Shown piece after piece: positions 18,181-26,005 of a DNA stretch of 64,000 bases. The stretch is from Undibacterium sp. 5I1 (GTDB lineage Bacteria > Pseudomonadota > Gammaproteobacteria > Burkholderiales > Burkholderiaceae_D), in contig NZ_JAVIWI010000001.1 in assembly GCF_034314085.1 (NCBI RefSeq), forward strand, positions 62,001 to 126,000, written 5' to 3'. A program made the translations under genes and the position numbers. The stretch's first letter is position 1, and the number at the start of each line of letters is the position of its first letter. The notes beneath the pieces are model-generated. The model did not search any database. It was not told the DNA's origin and saw only the letters and a list, made by a program, of their open reading frames with translations.

Positions 18181-19497
18181 ATGATTCAATATTATTTTTT
18201 TCTGGGTATCCGCAGCCTGCGACGTAATCCGGTATTGACAAGTTTGATGGTGTTAACGCTGGCAATCGGGGTCGCGGCGAGCGTGTCTACGCTGACGATT
18301 TTGCACATGATGTCAACTGATCCTATCCCCTCAAAAAGCGATCGCCTGTTTGTGCCTGTCATGGACAACTCTCCGTTGGAAGGTTATGTCCCAGGTGCGC
18401 CGATTGAGGAAACGCAATTATCTTATCCTGATGTAACCAATTTTTTAAAAGCGGATCAGGGCGTGCGACGTGCGGCGGTGTATGGCGTTCAAATGACATT
18501 AGAGCCATCCAGACCAGATTTACGTGTTGCCGATATTCAGGGACTTGCCGTCAGCGCCGACTATTTTGCTATGTTTGAAGTTCCTTTTTCTCAAGGTCAG
18601 GGTTGGACTAACGCAGAAGAAAAAAATGCAGCCAAAGTCGTTGTATTGAGCCAGACCTTAAGCGAAAAATTGTTCGGAAAAGAGAGCGCACTTGGCAAGC
18701 GCTTACGTATGCAAAATAATGAATATCAAGTGATCGGCGTCTTGGGTAAATGGAATCCCTTACCCCGCTTTACCCATTTGATCAACGGTAGCGGAGGAAG
18801 TTTTAAAGGGGAAGATGAGTTTTATATTCCTTTCAATACAGCAGCCGTAGTCGAGATAGGACCAAGTGGGTCTATGTGGTGTCACGGTCCTATGGGTGCT
18901 GGCTTTAAGGGAATCCTTGCCTCTGATTGCACTTGGCTACAATTTTGGTTTGAAACAGCAACAGCCTCAGATCATACCAAGCTACTTAATTACCTGAATG
19001 CTTACACCGCAGATCAAAAGAAAGTAGGCCGCTATCCTCGTGGCGCACCGAATCTTTTGTTGAACGTAAAAGAGTGGATGAGCTTTCTGAAAATTGTAAG
19101 GGACGATAGTAAATTATCTGCATGGCTGGCATTTGGATTCTTATTACTCTGCCTGGTGAATACCGCCGGATTATTACTGGCAAAATTTTCTGTGCGATCG
19201 TCGGAGGTTGGAGTGCGCAGGGCGCTTGGTGCTAGTCGGGCAGATATTTTTATGCAGTTTTTTATTGAGACCGGTGTGATTGGTTTAGTTGGTGGTCTTT
19301 TTGGATTAGTTTTAAGTTTCGGCGGACTTTGGCTGATCTCAAGACAGTCGGGTGAGATGGCAGTGCTGGCGAAGATGGACTGGAATATGCTAGTTTTGAC
19401 CTTCATCCTCGCTGTGAGTGCCAGTGTGCTGGCAGGCTTACTCCCGACCTGGCGCGCATGTCAGGTGACGCCAGCGCTACAACTTAAATCCCAATAA
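18181..19497 (+). CDS. FtsX/MacB-type ABC permease, subunit 1
   Basis: 438 residues. One N-terminal membrane helix, a ~280-residue periplasmic MacB-PCD domain and three C-terminal helices, the FtsX topology. The conserved VRRALGASRADIFMQF segment in the cytoplasmic loop contacts the ATPase. The periplasmic domain carries two Cys (SMWCHG, ASDCTW) that could form a disulfide. It lies 8 bp after the ATPase and 17 bp before the second permease. The pair likely forms a heterodimer. The substrate is unknown; such operons are commonly linked to peptide or lipoprotein export and envelope stress. Confidence 0.88.
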   Translation: MIQYYFFLGIRSLRRNPVLTSLMVLTLAIGVAASVSTLTILHMMSTDPIPSKSDRLFVPVMDNSPLEGYVPGAPIEETQLSYPDVTNFLKADQGVRRAAVYGVQMTLEPSRPDLRVADIQGLAVSADYFAMFEVPFSQGQGWTNAEEKNAAKVVVLSQTLSEKLFGKESALGKRLRMQNNEYQVIGVLGKWNPLPRFTHLINGSGGSFKGEDEFYIPFNTAAVVEIGPSGSMWCHGPMGAGFKGILASDCTWLQFWFETATASDHTKLLNYLNAYTADQKKVGRYPRGAPNLLLNVKEWMSFLKIVRDDSKLSAWLAFGFLLLCLVNTAGLLLAKFSVRSSEVGVRRALGASRADIFMQFFIETGVIGLVGGLFGLVLSFGGLWLISRQSGEMAVLAKMDWNMLVLTFILAVSASVLAGLLPTWRACQVTPALQLKSQ

Positions 19498-19514
19498 TAG
19501 TAAAGAGGATCAAT

Positions 19515-20750
19515 ATGGAAATCCGTCCGATTTTATCTGCGTTGTTGAGAAATAAAACAGCACCGCTGTTAGTTGCAATACAGGTTGCTATCAGCTTGGC
19601 GATTTTGACCAACGCCATGTATATCGTCCAGCTGAGGCAAGAGGCATCCGTACGCTCCAGCGGTATTAATGACGAAGCTAGTGTGTTTCATATTACTAGC
19701 AGTCGTCTTCAAAGAAAATCAATGGATGACTTTAAAGCGGTATTACAGAGCGAAAAACAAATTCTGCGTGCGATCCCCGGTGTAGTCTCTGTGGCGCAAA
19801 CATCGCAGGTGCCGATGTCGCGTTCAGGTAGTCGTTCAAGTATTTCTGTCGACCGTCTACAAACCTTGCCCTCCACTACAGTTGATAATTACAACACCTC
19901 TGATTCTTTGGTAAAAACCTTAGGATTAAAACTGATTGCCGGTCGTGATTTTAATCCTGATGACGTACTTGAATATGATCCGCGCGAACAAAGTGACTTA
20001 AGACCGCGTGTCGTGATTGTGACAAAAGCGGTAGCCAAAGAACTCTATCCCAATGAGGCAAATGTGATTGGAAAATCCATGTTTTGGGGCACAGGCAATG
20101 ATTCCGATGAATCGAAAATCATTGGCGTCGTCGAGAGTTTACAGACCACTGAAGCAGAAAGTACAGGACGGTTTGAGGATTCTGTTATTGCCCCTTTAAC
20201 TACCGTCAGATCATCGAACACCTATTTTGTGCGTGTTGAAGCAGGTCAAAGAGACCGTGTAATGAAAGAGGCAGAATCAGCACTGACTAAAGCAGCCGGA
20301 GAGCCAATGATTGTTCGAATGGATACGATAGATAATGAGCGATTTAAGCGTTATCGCAGCGATAAGGCTTTGGCGTGGATGCTGATTACCGTGAGTGCAT
20401 TGTTGATGTTGGTGACTGCCAGCGGGATTGTCGGTATGAGTACCTTATGGGTTGCACAACGTCGCAAGCAAATCGGTGTGCGCCGGGCTTTGGGTGCGCG
20501 TAAGGTAGATATTTTGCGCTACTTTATTACCGAAAATATCTTGATTACGACTGGCGGAATTGTTCTCGGCACTATGCTCGCGGTAGGGCTCAATCAATTA
20601 CTGGTCAGTCAGTTTGAGTTAAGCAAATTGCCGTTCCAGTATTTATTCTTTGCACCCTGCGTGTTTTGGATATTGGGTGTCGCTGCTGTGTATGTGCCTG
20701 CTTTGCGTGGGGCGAGTATTTCACCTGCTACGGCGACACGTGGCGCTTAG
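19515..20750 (+). CDS. FtsX/MacB-type ABC permease, subunit 2
   Basis: 411 residues, same topology as its neighbour: one N-terminal helix (about 13-33), a periplasmic MacB-PCD domain and three C-terminal helices. The coupling motif IGVRRALGARKVDILRYF is present. AGAGGA serves as ribosome-binding site. The periplasmic domain is only distantly similar to subunit 1, supporting a heterodimeric transporter. A 109-bp gap then separates it from the regulator gene. Confidence 0.88.
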   Translation: MEIRPILSALLRNKTAPLLVAIQVAISLAILTNAMYIVQLRQEASVRSSGINDEASVFHITSSRLQRKSMDDFKAVLQSEKQILRAIPGVVSVAQTSQVPMSRSGSRSSISVDRLQTLPSTTVDNYNTSDSLVKTLGLKLIAGRDFNPDDVLEYDPREQSDLRPRVVIVTKAVAKELYPNEANVIGKSMFWGTGNDSDESKIIGVVESLQTTEAESTGRFEDSVIAPLTTVRSSNTYFVRVEAGQRDRVMKEAESALTKAAGEPMIVRMDTIDNERFKRYRSDKALAWMLITVSALLMLVTASGIVGMSTLWVAQRRKQIGVRRALGARKVDILRYFITENILITTGGIVLGTMLAVGLNQLLVSQFELSKLPFQYLFFAPCVFWILGVAAVYVPALRGASISPATATRGA

Positions 20751-20859
20751 AATGTGATCGGTCCTATCTTATCGGCGTATCGGAAAAACTTTATGTGATG
20801 TTCTGTTTTTTTGTGTTGTACGATGCGGTTTAATCCGATATTCCATAATCAATTTCTCT

Positions 20860-22212
20860 ATGCCTAATGTACTCATCATTGACGACAACCCCTCGATTGC
20901 CATCGCACTGGAGGTGCTGTTGTCTTTGCACGATATCGCCGCAATCAGCGCGCAATCGCCGGAACAAGGCTTAGCGTTATTAGAAAAAACCAGTGTCGAT
21001 TTAGTGATACAGGACATGAACTTTAGCGCTGACACTACCTCTGGTGAGGAGGGCGTAGCCTTGTTTCATCAGATTCGTCAACGTCATCCCGATCTGCCTG
21101 TGATTTTGCTCACCGCCTGGACGCATCTGGATGCTGCTGTTGGATTGATTAAAGCAGGTGCTGCGGATTACTTAGCTAAGCCTTGGAATGATCAGCGTCT
21201 GATGGCGACAGTAAAAAATCTGATCGAGCTAGGTCAAGCCAATCGGGCATTGCAGCAGAGAGTGTTGCGTGAGCGTAAAAATAAACGCGAGCTGGAACAA
21301 AAATATGACCTGCGTAATTTAGTCTGGCAAGACGCGGCAACAGAGCGAGTGTTGACTATGGCCTGTCAGGTTGCACGCTCAGATGTATCTGTGCTGATCA
21401 CAGGGCCGAATGGTGCTGGCAAAGAGAGAATTGCCGAAATTATTCAAGCTAATTCCAGTGTTAAAGATGGTACTTTTGTTGTGTTAAATTGTGGTGCACT
21501 TCCTTCTGAATTGATTGAGGCAGAATTATTCGGTGCTGAAGCCGGTGCTTATACCGGTGCCATCAAAGCGCGGGAGGGTAAGTTTGAGGCAGCTGATGGC
21601 GGTACCTTATTCTTAGATGAAATTGGTAACTTACCGCTTGCAGGGCAGATGAAGTTATTACGTGTGTTGGAGACTGGACGTTTTGAACGTCTTGGCTCTA
21701 ACAAAGAGCGTCAGGTTAAGGTCCGGGTGATCAGTGCGACCAATGCTGATTTAACCGCGATGATTAAAGCGGGAAGCTTCAGAGAGGATTTGTATTATCG
21801 CCTGAACGTGATTCAGCTCAATTTACCGTCCTTGGCAGATAGACCGGACGACATCATTCCCTTAGCGATGCATTTCTTAAGTCGTGGTGAAAGCGCTGCT
21901 AAAACTCTACATCCGACAGCACGTGCGTTGTTGCTGCAGTATACCTGGCCCGGTAATGTGCGTGAATTAAAAAATGTCATGCAAAGAGCAAGCTTGCTTG
22001 CCAGCGATTCAGAGCTGAAAGCCAGCGATCTAGGCTTGCCAGTGATCGCGCAAGCGCGCGTCAATGTCGAGGTGGAACTGGATCGTGCGACGATAGAAAA
22101 AGCCTTAAGTAAGGCAAATGGGGTGATTGCTCAGGCGGCCACGGAGTTGGGGTTAAGCCGTCAGTCGCTCTACCGGCGGATGGACAGACTTGGCATTAGC
22201 AAGGCCGGGTGA
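20860..22212 (+). CDS. Sigma-54-dependent response regulator (NtrC type)
   Basis: 450 residues. Receiver domain (residues 1-125) with DD at 12-13, the probable phosphoacceptor Asp in IQDMNF near 52, and a conserved Lys in LAKPW. AAA+ domain (about 150-375) with Walker A GPNGAGKE, the sigma-54 contact loop as GAYTGA (Tyr for the usual Phe), Walker B GGTLFLDEIG and an R-finger region. The C-terminal Fis-type HTH ends near LSRQSLYRRMDRL. It probably activates the operon promoter at 16001 through the GTGTCCGC sites. The kinase gene follows after 5 bp. Confidence 0.92.
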   Translation: MPNVLIIDDNPSIAIALEVLLSLHDIAAISAQSPEQGLALLEKTSVDLVIQDMNFSADTTSGEEGVALFHQIRQRHPDLPVILLTAWTHLDAAVGLIKAGAADYLAKPWNDQRLMATVKNLIELGQANRALQQRVLRERKNKRELEQKYDLRNLVWQDAATERVLTMACQVARSDVSVLITGPNGAGKERIAEIIQANSSVKDGTFVVLNCGALPSELIEAELFGAEAGAYTGAIKAREGKFEAADGGTLFLDEIGNLPLAGQMKLLRVLETGRFERLGSNKERQVKVRVISATNADLTAMIKAGSFREDLYYRLNVIQLNLPSLADRPDDIIPLAMHFLSRGESAAKTLHPTARALLLQYTWPGNVRELKNVMQRASLLASDSELKASDLGLPVIAQARVNVEVELDRATIEKALSKANGVIAQAATELGLSRQSLYRRMDRLGISKAG

Positions 22213-22217
22213 TCTGA

Positions 22218-23576
22218 GTGACGCCTGACGACTCTAAAACCAAGCTAGGTATATCGCTGACAGCCAGATTTACTTTGCTGTCCGTTTTTTTAATCGCGAT
22301 GAGCATTGCTCTGGTCTATACGTCGCAGCATTTTTTTCCTAAAGAGTTTGGTCTGACAGTATTACTTGTCGCACTGGTGATGTTGCCGGTTACGGTCATG
22401 CTGGTACGTAACCAGATGCAAGCGATGTTGGCATTATTCCGCGCGCTGAGTGGTACCGTCATTAGCTATCAGGATGGAGATTATTCGTTTGGACTGCATT
22501 GGCCGCGGCATGATGAGCTGGCGGATTTGGTGGATGCCCATAATGCGTTGGGTGATGTATTACGCGAGCAGCGCCTGAGTCTGGTTCAGCGTGAGTTGTT
22601 GCTGGATACAATGCTACAAAATACGCCGGTGGCAATGCTGCTGGTTGCCGAAAAAGGCCCGATTGTTTTTGCCAATATCGCCGCGAGACAGTTGCTCAAC
22701 GAGGGTCGTAAGTTAGAAGGCCATACTCTTGATGCGTTGTTAAAACATCTCTCAGCTTCGTTGCGCGACGCCATCGATAAAGGTGGCGACGGTTTGTTCA
22801 CGGTCAATGCCAAAGAGGGCGCAAACAGACAAAACGGTGATGACGAGGAGGAGGTGTATCACCTGGCACGTCGTAACTTCAGTTTGAACGGACGGCATCA
22901 TGAACTGCTATTGTTGCGCCACTTGACGGCAGAGCTGCGCCGGCAAGAAGTCCAGACCTGGAAAAAAGTCATCCGTGTGATCAGCCATGAATTGAATAAT
23001 TCGCTGGCACCGGTGGCCTCACTCGCCAACTCTGGCGCAGAGTTATTGCGGCGAGGGCAAACTGAGCGCTTGCCAGAAATTTTATCCACGATAGAAGAGC
23101 GTTCCCGCCACCTGGAAAGCTTTATTCAAGGTTATGCGAGTTTTGCTAAATTGCCGACCCCGCGCACAGAAACGACCTCGTGGCAGCCATTTATTTCTCG
23201 CTTGCAGTCGCAGATGGATTTCCACCTGATCGGTGAATTACCTGATGAGAAGGTCAGTTTTGATATCGCGCAAATGGAGCAGGCGTTACTCAACCTGTTA
23301 AAAAACGCGCATGAATCAGGATCAGCGCCTGAACATGTCAGTTTAGGTGTGCGTCGATTGCACGGCATGATACGCATCGAAGTCATGGATCAGGGCAATG
23401 GAATGATCGATGCCGTTATGTCAAACGCGCTGGTACCGTTTTATTCGACCAAACGCAGTGGTACCGGATTAGGATTGGCGCTGGCGAGAGAAATTATCGA
23501 AGCGCATGGCGGTCGCATCTTGCTGCGTAACCGTCAAGGCGGTGGCGTGATAGTGACTTTAGTATTGCCTGCATAA
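22218..23576 (+). CDS. Sensor histidine kinase with minimal periplasmic loop
   Basis: 452 residues, GTG start 5 bp after the response regulator. Two membrane helices near residues 16-65 are separated by only about ten residues, so signals are probably read within the membrane, as in intramembrane-sensing kinases. A HAMP-like linker and a PAS-like region (LLDTMLQNTPVAMLLV) follow. The H-box ISHELNNSLAPV, N-box LLNLLKNAHESG and G boxes DQGNGM and GTGLGLALAREI are all intact. Cognate partner is the regulator at 20860. The likely stimulus is the transporter itself or its substrate (inference). Confidence 0.92.
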   Translation: MTPDDSKTKLGISLTARFTLLSVFLIAMSIALVYTSQHFFPKEFGLTVLLVALVMLPVTVMLVRNQMQAMLALFRALSGTVISYQDGDYSFGLHWPRHDELADLVDAHNALGDVLREQRLSLVQRELLLDTMLQNTPVAMLLVAEKGPIVFANIAARQLLNEGRKLEGHTLDALLKHLSASLRDAIDKGGDGLFTVNAKEGANRQNGDDEEEVYHLARRNFSLNGRHHELLLLRHLTAELRRQEVQTWKKVIRVISHELNNSLAPVASLANSGAELLRRGQTERLPEILSTIEERSRHLESFIQGYASFAKLPTPRTETTSWQPFISRLQSQMDFHLIGELPDEKVSFDIAQMEQALLNLLKNAHESGSAPEHVSLGVRRLHGMIRIEVMDQGNGMIDAVMSNALVPFYSTKRSGTGLGLALAREIIEAHGGRILLRNRQGGGVIVTLVLPA

Positions 23577-23618
23577 TATTAAAAATAGGCAGTAGTAAGC
23601 TGTAAAAATAGATAAATA

Positions 23619-23693
23619 GGGGAGTATAGGCAATAATATAGGGTATCGTCCAGATAATCATTGGACGTTAAAAAATACACCGGGGTAGTAATT
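23619..23693. repeat. Dispersed palindromic repeat family 1
   Basis: Core GTCCA-N9-TGGAC at 23648-23666 followed by GTTAAAAAATACACCGGGG. The left end is GGGGAGTATA, inverted relative to most copies. It sits between the convergent kinase gene and nemA. About 150 bp of unannotated sequence follows. Confidence 0.7.
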
Positions 23694-23827
23694 TTATGAG
23701 GGATATAGCAAAAAACGCCAGTTCATCATCCCTGCGCAGGCGGAGAGCCAGCGTCTTTGCTGATACTTTTGCTGACCGATGCTAGCTGTCCACCCGCACT
23801 AGAACGATAAATTGACGGATGTTCAAC

Positions 23828-23859
23828 CACTGAGCCTGATCGAAATTTCAGGCTCAGTG
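23828..23859. terminator. Inverted repeat, possible bidirectional terminator
   Basis: Perfect 12-bp arms CACTGAGCCTGA/TCAGGCTCAGTG with an 8-nt loop, between the convergent kinase and nemA genes. No long T-run follows, so terminator function is tentative. Confidence 0.45.
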
Positions 23860-23891
23860 ATCAAGCTCAGTGATCAAGCTCAGTGATTAAG
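23853..23891. repeat. 13-bp tandem repeat, three units
   Basis: CTCAGTGATCAAG occurs exactly twice, then once with one change (CTCAGTGATTAAG), then a decayed fourth unit. The first unit overlaps the right arm of the hairpin at 23848. Confidence 0.75.
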
Positions 23892-23930
23892 CGTAGTGAA
23901 TAACATCGTAATCAGACGCAACGATCAAAT

Positions 23931-25046
23931 CTATGCCGCCACTTTCGCTTCTTGCATCGTTGGATAATCGGTATATCCTTTTTCTTCACCACCGTAGTAG
24001 GTCGTGCGATCACCCTGATTGAGTTCTGCGCCTGCTGCAAAACGTGCGACCAGATCTGGGTTAGCGATATAAGGGCGACCAAATGCAACGGCGTCAGACA
24101 AACCGCTGGCGATCAAAGCTTCTGCTTCATCGGCGGTGTAGCCACCGCAGCAAATCAATGTGCCTTTGAATGCAGCACGTAATTGCTTACGGAATGCTTC
24201 CGTCAACACCGGACCGCCTGCCCAGTCAGGTTCTGCAATATGCAAATAAGCGATATCACGCTGGGTGAAGGCTGCAGCCAAATACAATGCCATTTCTTCG
24301 GCTTCAGTATCAGCAATACCATGTGCGACGAAGTGTGGCGAGATGCGAACACCTACGCGGTCAGCGCCGATTTCTGCAATCGCTGCATCGACTGCTTCCA
24401 ACGTCAGGCGTGCGCGATTTTCCAGTGAGCCGCCATAGATGTCGGTACGGACATTGCTGTTGGTCGACATGAATTGCTGTAACAAATAACCATTGGCAGC
24501 GTGGACTTCCACCAGATCAAAACCGGCTTGTTTTGCGCGTACTGCCGCAGCACTATATTGCGCAACGATGCCTGGCATTTCTTCCAACAGCAAAGCGCGT
24601 GGTGTTTCGGTCGGGACGTTGGCGGGCGTGCCATCTGGTTGCACAACGAAGCACTGACTATTGGCCGCGATGATCGCAGACGGTGCTACCGGTGCTGCGC
24701 CGTTTTCTTGCAACAGCGAGTGAGAAATGCGACCGACATGCCAGAGTTGCAGTGCGATTCGGCCACCTTTGTTGTGCACGGCACCAACCACTTGCTTCCA
24801 GCCGGCTTGTTGTGCGTCGGTATAAATGCCAGGTGTCCATGCATAACCCTGACCTTGACGGGAGATTTGGCTAGCCTCGGTCACGATCAAACCTGCGGTG
24901 GCGCGCTGTGCGTAGTACTCAACATTCAGTGCGCGTGGTAGATCACCAGGTTGCCCTGCACGTGAGCGTGTCAATGGCGCCATCACTACGCGGTTATTTA
25001 AATGGATGCTGCCGGTTGCTACAGGGGAGAGTAAATGCTTAAGCAT
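23931..25046 (-). CDS. nemA: Old-yellow-enzyme alkene reductase (NemA-like)
   Basis: FMN- and NAD(P)H-dependent reductase of N-ethylmaleimide-type electrophiles, nitroesters and quinones. 371 residues. Barrel motifs in order: NRVVMAPLTRSRA near the N-terminus, TEASQISRQGQGY, IALQLWHVGRISH, the substrate-binding EVHAANGYLLQQF, and GGSLENRARL. The C-terminal FMN-phosphate loop contains GGYTADEAEALI and AFGRPYIANPDL. Cytoplasmic. It lies downstream of the TetR gene on the same strand, with its own operator at 25072, so it is probably induced by reactive electrophiles. Confidence 0.92.
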   Translation of the reverse strand: MLKHLLSPVATGSIHLNNRVVMAPLTRSRAGQPGDLPRALNVEYYAQRATAGLIVTEASQISRQGQGYAWTPGIYTDAQQAGWKQVVGAVHNKGGRIALQLWHVGRISHSLLQENGAAPVAPSAIIAANSQCFVVQPDGTPANVPTETPRALLLEEMPGIVAQYSAAAVRAKQAGFDLVEVHAANGYLLQQFMSTNSNVRTDIYGGSLENRARLTLEAVDAAIAEIGADRVGVRISPHFVAHGIADTEAEEMALYLAAAFTQRDIAYLHIAEPDWAGGPVLTEAFRKQLRAAFKGTLICCGGYTADEAEALIASGLSDAVAFGRPYIANPDLVARFAAGAELNQGDRTTYYGGEEKGYTDYPTMQEAKVAA

Positions 25047-25071
25047 GTGTATCCTTTAAGAGTAAATAAAA

Positions 25072-25088
25072 TAGACCAGTCGTCTAGT
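25072..25088. promoter_or_regulatory. NemR-type operator upstream of nemA
   Basis: TAGACCAGTCGTCTAGT, containing the palindrome TAGAC-N5-GTCTA. It lies 26 bp before the nemA start and is identical over 17 bp to the site at 25808 in front of nemR. A 16-bp perfect palindrome (AGGCAATTAATTGCCT, 25105-25120) follows it towards nemR. Confidence 0.8.
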
Positions 25089-25177
25089 CTGGATTAAAAA
25101 TAAAAGGCAATTAATTGCCTGTCTCGGTTTGATCAGGATTAAAAAACCTGGTCTTTAATATTGCGTCAGTCTTATTG

Positions 25178-25792
25178 CTAAGGGGTTTGTAGCGGTTGTA
25201 GCGGTTGTAGCATTTGCTGCGTTTGTTTATAGGCTAAATCCATTGCCTTGATATCGTGGTTAACCTTGGTCAATAATGACGCGCCAACCCACATGCCATA
25301 TAAAGATTCGGCTAGTTGTGCGGCATCTAACTGCTTGGACAGACTACCTTCGGCCTGCGCCTGTTCCAACACTTGCGCGATTTGTTCGATGATGCGCGTC
25401 ATGCCCTTGCTCAAAGCGATACGCATCGGCTCTGACAAATCCGCGACTTCAGCGGCCAGTTTTATCGCCAGGCACATGACCTGACATTGGCTGTTGTCGG
25501 CAACTTTGCGCCAATTGCCAAAGTAAGCTAACAGGCGTTCGCGCGAGCTGATTGATTCGTTACAAAACAACAGAGCAGAGCGTGCATGATAATCATCAAA
25601 GTAGCGTTCTAACAACGCAACGCCAAAGCCTTCTTTAGATTGGAAGTAATGATAAAAAGAACCTTTAGGCACTTCTGCGCGAGTCAAAATCTCATTCAAG
25701 CCGATTGCACTAAAGCCACGCCCCACGATCAGCTCTTGGCCAATGGCGAGTATGCGTTCTCGGGTATCTTGATATTGATCTATTCTGTCCAT
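25178..25792 (-). CDS. nemR: TetR-family repressor (NemR-like)
   Basis: 204 residues. N-terminal TetR HTH (about 10-55: RERILAIGQELIVGRGFSAI, PKGSFYHYFQSKEGFG), then a helical ligand domain. Cys residues occur in the ligand domain (for example LFCNES and QCQVMCLA), which could serve as electrophile or chlorine sensors as in E. coli NemR. That functional parallel is inference. The pair of identical operators, one before each gene, indicates autorepression plus repression of nemA. The C-terminus contains a short Leu-Gln-Pro repeat. Confidence 0.88.
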   Translation of the reverse strand: MDRIDQYQDTRERILAIGQELIVGRGFSAIGLNEILTRAEVPKGSFYHYFQSKEGFGVALLERYFDDYHARSALLFCNESISSRERLLAYFGNWRKVADNSQCQVMCLAIKLAAEVADLSEPMRIALSKGMTRIIEQIAQVLEQAQAEGSLSKQLDAAQLAESLYGMWVGASLLTKVNHDIKAMDLAYKQTQQMLQPLQPLQTP

Positions 25793-25807
25793 AACACAAG
25801 ATATTAT

Positions 25808-25824
25808 TAGACCAGTCGTCTAGT
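25808..25824. promoter_or_regulatory. NemR-type operator upstream of nemR
   Basis: TAGACCAGTCGTCTAGT, identical to the nemA site and 15 bp before the nemR start, so binding would block transcription of the regulator's own gene. Confidence 0.8.
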
Positions 25825-26005
25825 GTCAAGATATTTGATGTTTTAAATCATGTTTAGTCACGGCATGGTGGTCGCAATGAGGTGTATTACTTATTGTTGG
25901 TTTAACCCGAAGGACGCATGCTAATTGAGTCTTCGTCGCATTTTATGCGATAATCTAAATTTCCGTGTGGAAATAAAATTACTCTAATGTCTCCCATGTT
26001 CAATC

